64,000 bases of DNA from Thermoanaerobaculia bacterium (GCA_022826745.1 JAJDUI010000036.1:62001-126000); one strand, 5' to 3'; shown: positions 17,946-26,716, numbered from the stretch's first letter. Numbers and translations: made by a program. The notes: generated by a model not told the origin, from the sequence alone.

Positions 17946-18455
17946 TTAGCGGGCGCCGCGCGCCAGCTCGCGCACCGGCTGCGGCGAGTCGCCCACCGGC
18001 GTGTTGTGCTGCATGGCGATCCGCCATTCGTCGCCCACTCGCGTGTAGGTCATCGTGTAGCGGCCTTCGTGCACCGTCTGCCGTCCCTGCCCGTTGTAGT
18101 TCACCGACAGCGAGTACTCGCCGTAGGCGATTCCCGTGTCGCCGATGATCCGGTACTCCTCGTTCCGGGTCTCGAAGCGCGCCTTCGTCGTGGTGTTGAA
18201 GAAGAGGCGCCAGTCAAGCGCGCAGGCTTCCCGACCCTGCTTGCCCGACGTGGGACCGCAGGCGTAGAAGGACAGCGCCTCGTCGTGCACGGTGTCGAGG
18301 AAGCCGTCGAGGTTGCCTTCGTTGAGCGCGGCAACACCGGTTTCGAAGACCTCCTTCACGGCCGCCACGGCGCCTTCGTCACCGGCGAAGGCCGAACCGC
18401 CGGCCGCCAGGGAGGCAGCGAGAATCGCGATGGGAACGAAGTGGGCTGACCGCAT
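17946..18455 (-). CDS. Secreted SnoaL-like / DUF4440-type protein
   Basis: A 169-residue exported protein (signal residues 1-25, GGSAFAGDEG). The body is a cone-shaped alpha+beta NTF2-like fold: AAVKEVFETGVAALNEGNLDGFLDTV, FETRNEEYRIIGDTGIAYGEY, GRYTMTYTRVGDEWRIAMQHN. Such proteins act as isomerases, hydrolases or ligand binders; no catalytic residues can be assigned. I place the start at ATG 18455, preceded by GGAG at a good distance; a longer frame to 18539 lacks a signal peptide. It faces the DUF1080-like gene with a 27-base gap. Related proteins occur in tandem at 32113-33191. Confidence 0.8.
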   Translation of the reverse strand: MRSAHFVPIAILAASLAAGGSAFAGDEGAVAAVKEVFETGVAALNEGNLDGFLDTVHDEALSFYACGPTSGKQGREACALDWRLFFNTTTKARFETRNEEYRIIGDTGIAYGEYSLSVNYNGQGRQTVHEGRYTMTYTRVGDEWRIAMQHNTPVGDSPQPVRELARGAR

Positions 18456-18585
18456 TGGGAATTCTCCAGGCGTTGTTGTCGGTACGTTCTTCTGATGACG
18501 CTGGACCGGACGCCCGAGCGACCGCGGCGACGGTAGCACGGCGGATCCCCGTCCGGCGCCCAGGGGCGGTGCGCGCCAGCGTTAG

Positions 18586-19593
18586 CTAGTCGGTCGCGTA
18601 ACGCCGGAGCTCGCCGTCGAGCCGTTCTGTCGACACCTCCCCGTCATGGAACAGCAGCCGGTACCGCAACCTCAGCTCCTCACCGGCCGAAATCCTCCAG
18701 TCGCCGGTGCCCTTCTCCGCTTTCTCGAAGTTGTGAACACCGAAGGGGTTCGCCGCGAACAGGCCGTAGGCGCGAGCGTGCCACCAGGTCGGGTGCCGGA
18801 AGTTCTCCGGGTGGTCGAAGATCGCGATGCCGACCGGCTTGCCGTCGACCGGGCCGGTGTAGTGGACCCACGCGGCGCGCTTGCCCCAGACGTCCACGCC
18901 TTCGACGCCTTCGCTGTTCCGCATCGAGCCGGCCGCGCGTTCGCCCTGGTGGCGGAGGGTCGCCGCGACGCGGATGGCCATCGTGCCTTCCTTCGTGTCG
19001 CCGAGAACGATGTCGCGGTCGCCGGCCTTCAGCCGGACGTCGAAGTCGACCGCCCGCCAGGCCTGACCGGTGTCGAACGCACCGGCGCGGAAGGTCATCG
19101 TCCGCTCCTCGCGGAGCATCTCGGCGCCGCCCGGGTCGACCCAGGAGTTCGCGGCGCGCAGCACGCCGGCCTCGCCGGACTTCACCGTCAGGATCTCCCG
19201 ATGGACGATGGCCGAGCCATCGCGGCCATTCCAGATGTCGTACCGCTTGCCGCCGTCCGCTAGGCCAACCGCGCCGTGAGCGAACCAGAGCGAGCGATGA
19301 TGCGGATGGTCCCGTTCCTCCCCATCCACCTCGGCCATGGGCCAGTTGCGGGTCAGCGCCTGGCCGCCCGGGCCGTAAACCGGATAGAGGTACGGCAGGT
19401 GGCCGCCGCCGTCGGCCTCGCCGCCGGGGCGATACTCGGTGAACGGCTCGCCGTCGACAGTGACCAGGACGCGGTCGCCGGCTCGCTTGGCGAGTTCGAT
19501 CATCGGATCGCCCTCCCCCGCGAACGTCGCCGCGGAGAGAAGCACCAGGCAAAGCAACGGAACGGAGACTCCGGGTGATTTGGGGTGTGACAT
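18586..19593 (-). CDS. PmoA family protein (DUF6807), secreted
   Basis: A 335-residue exported protein with a signal peptide (MSHPKSPGVSVPLLCLVLLSA). The family is annotated as methane-oxygenase PmoA-like only by name; it is not particulate methane monooxygenase. Visible blocks are VTVDGEPFTEYRPGGEADGG, LPYLYPVYGPGGQALTRNWP, DHPHHRSLWFAHGAV, GVDVWGKRAAWVHYTGPVDG and THPTWWHARAYGLFAANPFG-like text. Members occur in sugar-degradation clusters of Planctomycetota and Acidobacteriota. The start at 19593 is chosen for the signal peptide; the frame running to 20718 is antisense to the cupin gene and rejected. Divergent from the cupin gene across 63 bases. Confidence 0.85.
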   Translation of the reverse strand: MSHPKSPGVSVPLLCLVLLSAATFAGEGDPMIELAKRAGDRVLVTVDGEPFTEYRPGGEADGGGHLPYLYPVYGPGGQALTRNWPMAEVDGEERDHPHHRSLWFAHGAVGLADGGKRYDIWNGRDGSAIVHREILTVKSGEAGVLRAANSWVDPGGAEMLREERTMTFRAGAFDTGQAWRAVDFDVRLKAGDRDIVLGDTKEGTMAIRVAATLRHQGERAAGSMRNSEGVEGVDVWGKRAAWVHYTGPVDGKPVGIAIFDHPENFRHPTWWHARAYGLFAANPFGVHNFEKAEKGTGDWRISAGEELRLRYRLLFHDGEVSTERLDGELRRYATD

Positions 19594-19656
19594 GGGCCGT
19601 TTCCTCTGCCGTTGTTCGCGTTCCGGGTGAGGCCCCGGCATGGTACCGTCCCGCCC

Positions 19657-20676
19657 GTGAACCCACGCAAATGCCTGCCACTGCTGGCGGCAATGCTGCT
19701 GGCCTCGGTGACGTTCACTTCCTGCACCACCGGCGAAGCGGGAGCGGAAGCCGACAGCTCGGATCCGGAACCCGTGAGCGCGCAGCCACGGGCGGAAGTC
19801 GTCCGCGCCCATCTCTTCGACGACGACACCGACGGCCAGGCCGCCTTCGCCCGCGTCAAGGAACACTTCGAGGCGGGCAATCCCGGCTACGCGATGGAGT
19901 TTCTGGCCGCGGCCACGGAGATCGCGGCCGACGCCGCGAGCCGGATCGTCTTCGTGCAGACGCCGATCGAGGAGGCACCCGCGGCGGCCGAGATCCACGC
20001 CGCCTCCGGCACGACCGGGACCGAGCTCCATGTAGGCGACATCGCGGTGCTCCGCCCCGGCGAACGGCTGACCGTCGAACCCGCAATCGCCGCGCTCGTG
20101 TTCGACGTCCCCGACGCACCGGACGAGAACGTGCCGGCGGCGATCCGCCCCGACTGGGACCCGGACATCACGGACGTCCTCGGCGGCTGCGCCACGGAAA
20201 CCGGCGCCTACCGCCGCATCCTGCTCACCTGGCTCAAGGACAACGGCCCGTACACCTTCCACGGCCTGAACGCGCACCGGGTGCGGATCACCGACTCGTT
20301 CACGCACTACCACCCGGTGGACACCGGCTTCGACGAGTTCTACCTGGTCCAGATGAGCAACGACGAGGATCGGATCCTCACGAGCTACCACGCCGCGGCC
20401 ATCGAGTCGCCCGAGACGATGACCCCGGAACTCGCCGGCCAGCTCTTCGATGTCCACGAGGTCCGTGCCGGCGACCTGATCTACCTGCCGCGCGGCGTGA
20501 TCCACCGCGGGCTGGGCGGCGTGCTGGCGCAGGTCATCACCGTCCCGGGTTTCCGCCCTGGCACCGAGATCGGCGTCGACCACCACCTGCTGGCGATCAA
20601 CGAGCGCCTGGGGCTCGAGGGCGAGGACGCCCTCCCCTACAACGTCGAAGCGTCGACCGAGGCGGTCGTCCGCTAG
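19657..20676 (+). CDS. Cupin-domain lipoprotein
   Basis: A 339-residue protein starting at GTG 19657 with a lipoprotein signal (MNPRKCLPLLAAMLLASVTF, then Thr-Ser-Cys). Two cupin-like regions can be seen. The second has metal-site text THYHPVDTGFDEFYLVQMSN and LIYLPRGVIHRGLGG, with His and Glu spaced as in cupin motifs 1 and 2. Cupins bind metals or sugars and include isomerases and dioxygenases; which applies is not visible. The gene is followed after 22 bases by the GMC oxidoreductase and its small subunit on the same strand, so an oxidative sugar pathway is plausible. Confidence 0.78.
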   Translation: MNPRKCLPLLAAMLLASVTFTSCTTGEAGAEADSSDPEPVSAQPRAEVVRAHLFDDDTDGQAAFARVKEHFEAGNPGYAMEFLAAATEIAADAASRIVFVQTPIEEAPAAAEIHAASGTTGTELHVGDIAVLRPGERLTVEPAIAALVFDVPDAPDENVPAAIRPDWDPDITDVLGGCATETGAYRRILLTWLKDNGPYTFHGLNAHRVRITDSFTHYHPVDTGFDEFYLVQMSNDEDRILTSYHAAAIESPETMTPELAGQLFDVHEVRAGDLIYLPRGVIHRGLGGVLAQVITVPGFRPGTEIGVDHHLLAINERLGLEGEDALPYNVEASTEAVVR

Positions 20677-20698
20677 ATCCTGCCGAGGACCATCCCGC

Positions 20699-22393
20699 AT
20701 GAAGCAGACCTCCGACACGAAGACCTACGACGCGGTCGTCGTCGGCTCGGGCGCCACTGGAGGCTGGGCCGCCAAGGTGCTGGCCGAGGCCGGAATGGAC
20801 GTGCTGATGCTCGAGGCGGGCCGCGCCTTCGACCCGGAGAAGGACTTCCGCGAGCACACTCTGCCGCACGACATGGAACTCCGCGGCCGCCCGGACCCAC
20901 GCAACGAACTCCTGCAGCGCCGCCAGCGGCAGTCCTACTGCTACGCCTGCACGGAGGTCAACGCGGACTTCTTCATCGACGATGTCGACAATCCCTACAC
21001 GGAGGCTCCGGGCACCCACTTCAACTGGATCCAAGGCAACGTCGTCGGCGGCCGCTCGATCATGTGGGCGCGCCAGTCGTACCGGATGAGCGACTACGAC
21101 TTCAAGGCCGCCAGCCTCGACGGCTACGGCATGGACTGGCCGATCGGCTACGCGGACCTCGCGCCGTACTACGACCGGGTCGAGCGCTACATCGGCGTCA
21201 ACGGCCGCAAGGAGGGCCTGGAGATCCTGCCGGACGGCGACTTCCTGCCGCCAATGGCCTTCACCTGCGGCGAGGAGATGCTGAAGGAGACCCTGGCCGA
21301 AAAGTTCAACCGGCCAATGACGATCGGCCGCAACGCGGTCCTCACCCGCCGGCACAACGGCCGCGACATGTGCCACTACTGCGGTCCCTGCCACTACGGC
21401 TGCCGGACGAACTCCTACTTCAACTCGCCGCAGACGACGCTCGTCGACTGCGCAGCGACCGGCCGGTTCACCCTGGTCCCGGACGCCGCCGTCATCAAGG
21501 TCGACATGAAGGCCGGCGACCTCGCCTCGGGCGTCACCTACGTCGACAAGAACACGGACCAGACCCGGGAGGCCAAGGCCGACGTCGTCGTGCTCTGCGC
21601 CTCGACCCTGGCTTCGACCCGCATCCTGCTGAACTCGGCGGATGGCGGCCTCGCCAACGAGAGCGACTGCCTCGGCCGCTACGTGATGGACCACATCTAC
21701 GCGACCGGGGTGCGCGGCGTCCTGGAAGCGAGGGCCGGCGCTCAACCCGAGCGCGCGAACCGGCCGAACGGGATCTACATCCCCCGCTTCCAGAACCTGA
21801 GGGACCCGGCGACGAGGAACCCGAACTTCATCCGAGGTTACGGCTACCAGGGCGGCGAGAACATCACCACCTGGCAGCACGGCAACGGCATCCCCGGTTT
21901 CGGCGCGGACTTCAAGAACGCGGTCCAGTCGAGCACCGTCTCCACGATCGGCCTCGGCGGCTTCGGCGAGATCCTGCCGCGGCCGGAGAACCGGGTCACG
22001 CTCGATCCGGACGTGACCGACAAATGGGGCGTGCCCGTGCTGCAGATGAACACCACCCTGGGCAGCAACGAGTACGCCATGGTCCAGGACATCATCGAGG
22101 AAGGCCGGGCGATGCTGGAGGCGCTCGGCTGCACGAACATCACCCAGAACACGGAACCCGCGCCGCTGGGCTCGGGAATCCACGAGGTCGGCACGGCGCG
22201 CATGGGCGACGATCCGAAGACCTCGTATCTCAACCAGTACCAGCAGTCCCACTCGATCAGGAACCTGTTCGTGATGGACGGCTCCTGCTACGTGAGCATC
22301 GGCTGCGTGAACCCGACCTTGACCATGATGGCGCTGACCTTGCGCTCCAGCGAGTACCTTCTCGACCAGCACAAGCGGGGAGAACTGGCATGA
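20699..22393 (+). CDS. GMC-family oxidoreductase (FAD), large subunit type
   Basis: A 564-residue flavoprotein. Residues 10-41 form the FAD Rossmann fold (VVVGSGATGGWAAKVL, Gly-rich at 16-22, acidic Glu39). GNVVGGRSIMWARQSYR is the GMC signature region. CHYCGPCHYGCRTNS is a Cys-rich stretch also found in gluconate/sorbitol dehydrogenase-type enzymes. The C-terminus has HEVGTARMGDD and CVNPTLTMMALTLR, the usual active-site and FAD-closing block. It would oxidise a sugar or alcohol and pass electrons on. The downstream gluconate-2-dehydrogenase subunit-3-like gene overlaps by 4 bases. The usual cytochrome c subunit is not adjacent. Confidence 0.92.
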   Translation: MKQTSDTKTYDAVVVGSGATGGWAAKVLAEAGMDVLMLEAGRAFDPEKDFREHTLPHDMELRGRPDPRNELLQRRQRQSYCYACTEVNADFFIDDVDNPYTEAPGTHFNWIQGNVVGGRSIMWARQSYRMSDYDFKAASLDGYGMDWPIGYADLAPYYDRVERYIGVNGRKEGLEILPDGDFLPPMAFTCGEEMLKETLAEKFNRPMTIGRNAVLTRRHNGRDMCHYCGPCHYGCRTNSYFNSPQTTLVDCAATGRFTLVPDAAVIKVDMKAGDLASGVTYVDKNTDQTREAKADVVVLCASTLASTRILLNSADGGLANESDCLGRYVMDHIYATGVRGVLEARAGAQPERANRPNGIYIPRFQNLRDPATRNPNFIRGYGYQGGENITTWQHGNGIPGFGADFKNAVQSSTVSTIGLGGFGEILPRPENRVTLDPDVTDKWGVPVLQMNTTLGSNEYAMVQDIIEEGRAMLEALGCTNITQNTEPAPLGSGIHEVGTARMGDDPKTSYLNQYQQSHSIRNLFVMDGSCYVSIGCVNPTLTMMALTLRSSEYLLDQHKRGELA

Positions 22394-22956
22394 GCAAGCG
22401 GACCACGAGACGCAAGGTCCTGGCGGCCGGCGCCGGCGCGTTCGGCTACGCCACGCTGCAGGCCGAGCCGATCCGCGCCGCGATCCCGGCCGTGGCCGCC
22501 TACCAGGCCGAGGGAGCGGGTTGGACGCCCAAGCTGCTGACGCCGGCCCAGGGCGAGCTGCTGGCGACCCTCTGCGAGCACATCCTGCCGCGCACGGACA
22601 CACCCGGGGCGCGGGACGCCGCCGTCCACGAGTTCATCGACCTCGAACTCTCGCTCGCCGACGGCGACGAACAGCTCGCGGCGCTAGGCGGTCTCGACTG
22701 GATCGACCGGCGCGCGCAGCAACTCCACGGTTCATCCTTCGTCGGTCTCGACGCGGCCCGCCAGATCGACATGCTGCGCGAGATCAGCGACGAACACGAG
22801 GCGCACCCGCCGGAACTGCTCGCCGGCGCCGCCTTCTTCAGCGACCTCAAGCGGCGCACCCTGTTCGCGTTCTACACGTCGAAGGTGGGCCGCACCGAAG
22901 CCCTCGGGCTGCCGGACCGCGTGCGCGTGGAGCGCTTCCGCGGCTGCCAGGACTGA
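22390..22956 (+). CDS. Gluconate 2-dehydrogenase subunit 3 family protein, Tat signal
   Basis: A 188-residue small subunit. Residues 1-30 hold a twin-arginine signal (TTRRKVLAAGAGAFGYATL). The body matches the family: LLTPAQGELLATLCEHILPRTDTPGA, HEFIDLELSLADGDEQ and FSDLKRRTLFAFYTSKVGR. It is thought to help export and assemble the GMC large subunit by hitch-hiking through the Tat system, since the large subunit has no signal of its own. ATG at 22390 overlaps the large-subunit TGA (ATGA). Confidence 0.88.
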   Translation: MSKRTTRRKVLAAGAGAFGYATLQAEPIRAAIPAVAAYQAEGAGWTPKLLTPAQGELLATLCEHILPRTDTPGARDAAVHEFIDLELSLADGDEQLAALGGLDWIDRRAQQLHGSSFVGLDAARQIDMLREISDEHEAHPPELLAGAAFFSDLKRRTLFAFYTSKVGRTEALGLPDRVRVERFRGCQD

Positions 22957-22975
22957 CCCGACGAGAGCCACGTCC

Positions 22976-22980
22976 AGGAG
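22976..22980 (+). promoter_or_regulatory. Ribosome binding site supporting a CTG start
   Basis: AGGAG at 22976-22980 lies 8 bases before a CTG at 22989. No ATG, GTG or TTG occurs in frame between this site and the conserved start of the GIY-YIG-like protein, so the site decides the unusual start. Confidence 0.5.
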
Positions 22981-22988
22981 ACCTGACA

Positions 22989-23303
22989 CTGGGTAAGAAC
23001 CTCTATGTGATTCGGCTCGACGACCAGGTCGTGAACAAGCCGAAGTACAGTGGGTTGAACCCGAACTACCGGCCCGGGAAGCCGTGTATGTACGTGGGCA
23101 GTACAGCGCTCGACCCCGACGCTAGATTCAAGCAGCACCTGAACGGCTACAAGTCCTCCTCGATCGTGAAGCACCACGGCCGGTATCTCATGAAGAAAAA
23201 GTACGAACATCTAAACCCGGTACCTGCTGGTGAAGCTGAAGACCGCGAGGAGCTGCTAGCGGAAGACCTGCGAGGGAAGGGCTACTGGGTATGGCAGAAC
23301 TGA
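22989..23303 (+). CDS. Small GIY-YIG-like nuclease domain protein (CTG start)
   Basis: A 104-residue protein. NLYVIRLDD (residues 4-12) and CMYVGSTALDPDARFKQH (33-50) correspond to the GIY and YIG halves of a GIY-YIG fold, with Arg46 and His50 after the second half and a candidate metal-binding Glu near 87-88. The next in-frame ATG is inside the YIG half, so translation most likely begins at CTG 22989. Stand-alone proteins of this kind are found among mobile and defence genes; the substrate is unknown. It sits 37 bases before an MNT/HEPN toxin-antitoxin pair. Confidence 0.65.
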   Translation: MGKNLYVIRLDDQVVNKPKYSGLNPNYRPGKPCMYVGSTALDPDARFKQHLNGYKSSSIVKHHGRYLMKKKYEHLNPVPAGEAEDREELLAEDLRGKGYWVWQN

Positions 23304-23340
23304 CGAAGTTCATCCGACCGGAGCCCGGCAAAGCGCTTGA

Positions 23341-23661
23341 ATGAACACCCTCGACCAAAAGGTCCTGGACGAAATCGTCCGGCGCATCGTCGACGTCGTC
23401 GACCCGCAGAGGATCATCCTCTTCGGCTCGGCGGCGCGCGGTGAAATGGGTCGAAACAGCGACGTGGACCTGCTGGTCGTCAAGGACGGCGAGCGCTCCC
23501 TCGACGTCATGAAGGCGATCTACGGGAACCTGAAGGGTGTCGGAGTCGCCGTCGACGCCCTGGTCGCGACGTCGGAGCATGTAGAGCGGTACCGCGACAG
23601 CCATGCCCTGGTCTTCAAGTCGGCCCTGCAAGATGGACGGACCATCTATGAGGCAGCCTGA
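23341..23661 (+). CDS. mntA: Minimal nucleotidyltransferase (MNT) antitoxin
   Basis: A 106-residue minimal nucleotidyltransferase with the motif FGSAARGEMGRNSDVDLLVV. Gly29-Ser30 and Asp41/Asp43 supply the NTP and metal ligands. MntA-type antitoxins silence their HEPN partner by adding AMP to it. The HEPN gene starts inside this gene (14-base overlap), the usual MNT-then-HEPN order. The symbol is given by family; direct equivalence is not shown. Confidence 0.82.
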   Translation: MNTLDQKVLDEIVRRIVDVVDPQRIILFGSAARGEMGRNSDVDLLVVKDGERSLDVMKAIYGNLKGVGVAVDALVATSEHVERYRDSHALVFKSALQDGRTIYEAA

Positions 23662-24040
23662 CGCGCTACCCCAGGATGACCCCGAGGAGTGGATGGATCA
23701 CGCCCGGAGCGATCTCCTGCTAGCGCAGAATCGTCTTCCTGGTCTCCGCCTGGAACACCTTTGCTTCCATGCCCAGCAGGCAGCGGAGAAGGCGATCAAG
23801 GCCCTGATGATCCGTCGCGGCATCGAGTTTCCGTACGTTCACGACTTGAGCGTCCTCCTGTCCATGCTTGGCGAAGCAGGAGAGACGATTCCGGATGAAG
23901 TGGAGTTGGCGAGCCAGTTGACGCCGTATGCTGCGGCCACCCGCTATCCCGGCATCGAGGCACGGATGACGGGAGAGGATCACGCGGAGGCTGTCCGCCT
24001 CGCCGAGAGTGTGGTGAATTGGGCGCAGAGGCGCCTTTGA
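23648..24040 (+). CDS. hepT: HEPN-domain toxin
   Basis: A 130-residue, mostly helical HEPN protein. WMDHARSDLLLAQNRL is the first helix and FHAQQAAEKAIKALMIRRG the central one. The PYVHDL block (His65-Asp66) closes the active-site region, with Arg56/Arg57 upstream. HEPN partners of MNT proteins are RNases or RNA-binding toxins. I take ATG 23648, just before the end of mntA; an open frame runs back to 23603 without family similarity. The symbol reflects the HepT/MntA family. Confidence 0.8.
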   Translation: MRQPDALPQDDPEEWMDHARSDLLLAQNRLPGLRLEHLCFHAQQAAEKAIKALMIRRGIEFPYVHDLSVLLSMLGEAGETIPDEVELASQLTPYAAATRYPGIEARMTGEDHAEAVRLAESVVNWAQRRL

Positions 24041-24060
24041 CTTCGAACAAGGAGACCGCC

Positions 24061-24927
24061 ATGTGTGACGACAACACCAACGCCGAGAACGCCAGATACC
24101 TGCAGGGCAAGCGCCTGACCCGCCGGGAGTTCGGGGCCGTCTCGGCCGGCGCCGGGCTGGCGGTGCTGCTGCCGCGGCCGGCCGACGCCCAGAGCGTCAC
24201 CGAGTCCGAGATCGAAATCGAGACTCCGGACGGCGTCTGCGACAGCTACTTCGTCCACCCGGCGAGCGGCGCCCATCCGGGCGTCCTGATCTGGCCCGAC
24301 GCCTTCGGCCTGCGGCCTGCGATACGGCAGATGGCCACGCGCCTCGCCGAATCGGGCTATTCCGTCCTGGCGGTCAACCAGTACTACCGGACGAAGAAGG
24401 CCCCCATCGCGGAAGGAACCAACTTCGCCGAGTTGCGCGAGACGCTGCTGCCGCTGATGCGGTCGCTGAGTCCGGAAACCAACGTAACGGACGCGAAGGC
24501 CTTCGTGGGCTTCCTGGACAACCAGTCGTCCGTCGACAGCGACCGGAAGATGGGCACGATGGGCTACTGCATGGGCGGTCCCATGACGATGCGGACGGCC
24601 GCCGCGCTACCCGACCGGGTCGGCGCCGGCGCCTCCTTCCACGGCGGCGGCCTGGTCACGGACCAGCCGGACAGCCCGCACCTTCTCGTGGAGAAGATGA
24701 CGGCCCACTACCTGTTCGCGATCGCCGAGAACGACGACGAGAGGCAGCCCGAGGCCAAGGACGTACTGCGCGAGACCTTCGATGCCGCGGGCCTGCCGGC
24801 CGAGATCGAGGTCTACGAGGACGCGATGCACGGCTGGTGCCCGCCCGACACGCCGGTCTACCACGAGGCTCAGGCGGAGCGGGCGTGGAGCCGGCTGCTG
24901 GCCCTGTTCGAGCGCGCCCTGGCGTAG
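24061..24927 (+). CDS. Dienelactone hydrolase family protein, Tat-exported
   Basis: A 288-residue alpha/beta hydrolase. ATG 24061 follows AAGGAG. A twin-arginine signal (RLTRREFGAVSAGAGLAVLL) precedes the mature domain. The catalytic triad is visible: Cys170 in MGYCMGG, Asp225 or Asp226 in AENDDER, and His257 in DAMHGW. Cys as nucleophile is normal for dienelactone hydrolases. It would open lactone or ester bonds in the periplasm, perhaps downstream of the GMC enzyme, though the toxin-antitoxin genes lie between them. Confidence 0.88.
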   Translation: MCDDNTNAENARYLQGKRLTRREFGAVSAGAGLAVLLPRPADAQSVTESEIEIETPDGVCDSYFVHPASGAHPGVLIWPDAFGLRPAIRQMATRLAESGYSVLAVNQYYRTKKAPIAEGTNFAELRETLLPLMRSLSPETNVTDAKAFVGFLDNQSSVDSDRKMGTMGYCMGGPMTMRTAAALPDRVGAGASFHGGGLVTDQPDSPHLLVEKMTAHYLFAIAENDDERQPEAKDVLRETFDAAGLPAEIEVYEDAMHGWCPPDTPVYHEAQAERAWSRLLALFERALA

Positions 24928-24944
24928 CGCGGAACGCGGCGTCC

Positions 24945-24975
24945 CGGTCAGCCGCCGCGCGCGGTAGCCTGACCG
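24945..24975 (+). terminator. Inverted repeat after the dienelactone hydrolase gene
   Basis: CGGTCAG at 24945-24951 is complementary to CTGACCG at 24969-24975, with a 17-base GC-rich loop. It lies in the 72-base gap before the GST gene. No T-run follows, so termination is only a possibility. Confidence 0.35.
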
Positions 24976-24999
24976 CCTGCCGCCTCCACCACCAACTCG

Positions 25000-25653
25000 A
25001 TGATCACGATCTACCACGTGCCGCGCACCCGCTCGGCGCGCGTCATCTGGCTGTGCGAGGAGCTCGCCCTGCCCTACGACGTCGTCCCGGTCGACTTCAG
25101 CCCGGAGTACCGCAAGTCACCGGAGTGGCGGCGGCTCAACCCGATCGGCAAGGTCCCGGCGCTGACGGATCTGGACGCGGAGGGCAACCGCTTCACGATG
25201 ATCGAGTCCGGCGCGATGGTCCACTACATCCTGGAGCGGTACGGGGAAGGCCGCCTGCAGCCGCCGGCTGGCACGCCGGAGAGCGCGCTGTTCCTGCAGT
25301 GGTCCTGGTTCGCCGAGGCGAGCCTCGCCCGCCCGCTCGGCGACATGGTCCACCATCGCATTCTCAAGCCGGAGCCGGAACGCATCCCGGCCGTCGTCGA
25401 GGACGGACAGGCGAGAGCCGAGATCTGCCTCGACGCCGTCGAGGCGGCGCTCGAAGGCCGCGACTACCTGTTGGGCGACGAACTGACGGCCGCCGACATC
25501 ATGATGGGCTACTCGCTGGCTCTGGCGCAGAGACTGGCGGTGCTTGACGAGAAGTACCCGAACGTCGTCGCCTACATGGGCCGACTTGAAGGCCGGCCGG
25601 GCTTCCAGATCGCCTTCGCCGACGGCGAGCGATCAGGTCCCTTGCGCGACTGA
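25000..25653 (+). CDS. Glutathione S-transferase family protein
   Basis: A 217-residue cytosolic GST. The N-terminal thioredoxin-like half reads ITIYHVPRTRSARVIWLCEEL, with NPIGKVPAL (cis-Pro) and ESGAMVHYIL for the glutathione site. The C-terminal helical half includes YLLGDELTAADIMMGYSL. It would conjugate or isomerise small substrates. The last 21 bases overlap the end of the convergent DNA methylase gene. Confidence 0.87.
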   Translation: MITIYHVPRTRSARVIWLCEELALPYDVVPVDFSPEYRKSPEWRRLNPIGKVPALTDLDAEGNRFTMIESGAMVHYILERYGEGRLQPPAGTPESALFLQWSWFAEASLARPLGDMVHHRILKPEPERIPAVVEDGQARAEICLDAVEAALEGRDYLLGDELTAADIMMGYSLALAQRLAVLDEKYPNVVAYMGRLEGRPGFQIAFADGERSGPLRD

Positions 25654-26706
25654 TCCGACGGTCGCTCGCACGGCGGCCTCAGGCAGCTTCTCGGGCGACA
25701 CGACGTACAGGTACTCCCTGTTCCGCAGGTGGCTGACCCGTCCGACCTTCTCGCCGCTCGGATTGAAGATGCCGATCCGGGCGCCGACATAGCGCCGGTA
25801 GTCGTTCTCGATCACCTGGACCTCGCCGCGGCGCCCGAGGATCGCCTCCATCTCCTCGCGGCCGACGAAGCCTTCGTCGCTGAAGGAGACGACGAGGTAC
25901 GGCGCCCGAACTCGATCGACGATCCGTTCCCACGCCGCGCGGAACCTCTTCCTGCTGTTGAAGTCGCTCTTGCGCTCGCGGCAGTCGACGCGCTTGCAGG
26001 CGACGCCGTAGTGCTCCGGCTTGTCCCACAGCACCAGGCTCTCCCAGACGTGGTAGTTGCCCAGGTAGCTGTGCTGGTTGTAGGGCGGATCAAGATAGGC
26101 GACGTCCGCTTCGAGCACGTCCAAGGCGTCGGCGGCGTCCATCCGATGCGCCCTGCCCTTGCCCGCTTCAGCGCGCGGAGCGATCTCCGGCAGCCGTAGC
26201 TCCAGGTCGTTGGAAGCTCGCGGGGCCCACTTCTTGAGATACGCCATCTGCACGCCCGTCGTGCTGTCGACCCGATCGGCCGCCTCCATCAGGGAGACGA
26301 GCACGATCGCCCGGAGTTCCGGGTCGAGGTCCTTGCGCTCGATCGCCTCCCGGATCGCGTCCACTCGGACGCCGTTCTTCGGCTGCAGGTAGCGGCTCTT
26401 CTCGCAGAAGACCTCTGTGAAGTACCCCGCCGACGCCGGCAGCCGGTTGAACTCGTCGATCAGCAGCCGGGCCTGCCGGAGCTGCCCGGGCGTGCCGTCG
26501 GCCTCCACGTAGCAGCGGGCGATCGCCTCGCCGCAGGCCAGGTAGTCGTTCGCCAGCACCCGGTACCCGCGCCGCTTGAGCGCGTCGCCCACCCTGGACG
26601 TGCCCGAGAACAGGTCGAGCAACGTGCAGGTCGGCTGAAGCTGCTCGACGATGTCGGCGATCAGCGGCACGAACTGCCGCTTGGAACCGAGGTACTTGAT
26701 GGGCAC
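25633..26706 (-). CDS. D12-class DNA adenine methylase (solitary)
   Basis: A 357-residue N6-adenine methylase of the Dam/D12 class. MPIKYLGSKR opens the AdoMet-binding region, motif I is DLFSGTSRVG (31-40), and motif IV is DPPY (206-209) in YLDPPYNQHSYLG. It would methylate adenine in a short site. No restriction endonuclease gene is adjacent, so it looks like an orphan methylase used for epigenetic control or for protection from restriction. Convergent with the GST gene, overlapping it by 21 bases. The recognition site cannot be predicted. Confidence 0.88.
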   Translation of the reverse strand: MPIKYLGSKRQFVPLIADIVEQLQPTCTLLDLFSGTSRVGDALKRRGYRVLANDYLACGEAIARCYVEADGTPGQLRQARLLIDEFNRLPASAGYFTEVFCEKSRYLQPKNGVRVDAIREAIERKDLDPELRAIVLVSLMEAADRVDSTTGVQMAYLKKWAPRASNDLELRLPEIAPRAEAGKGRAHRMDAADALDVLEADVAYLDPPYNQHSYLGNYHVWESLVLWDKPEHYGVACKRVDCRERKSDFNSRKRFRAAWERIVDRVRAPYLVVSFSDEGFVGREEMEAILGRRGEVQVIENDYRRYVGARIGIFNPSGEKVGRVSHLRNREYLYVVSPEKLPEAAVRATVGSVAQGT

Positions 26707-26716
26707 GCCCTATTGT

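Noticed and set aside
19594..20718. Upstream extension of the PmoA-like gene
   Set aside because: Antisense to the cupin lipoprotein gene; the signal peptide at 19593 marks the real start.
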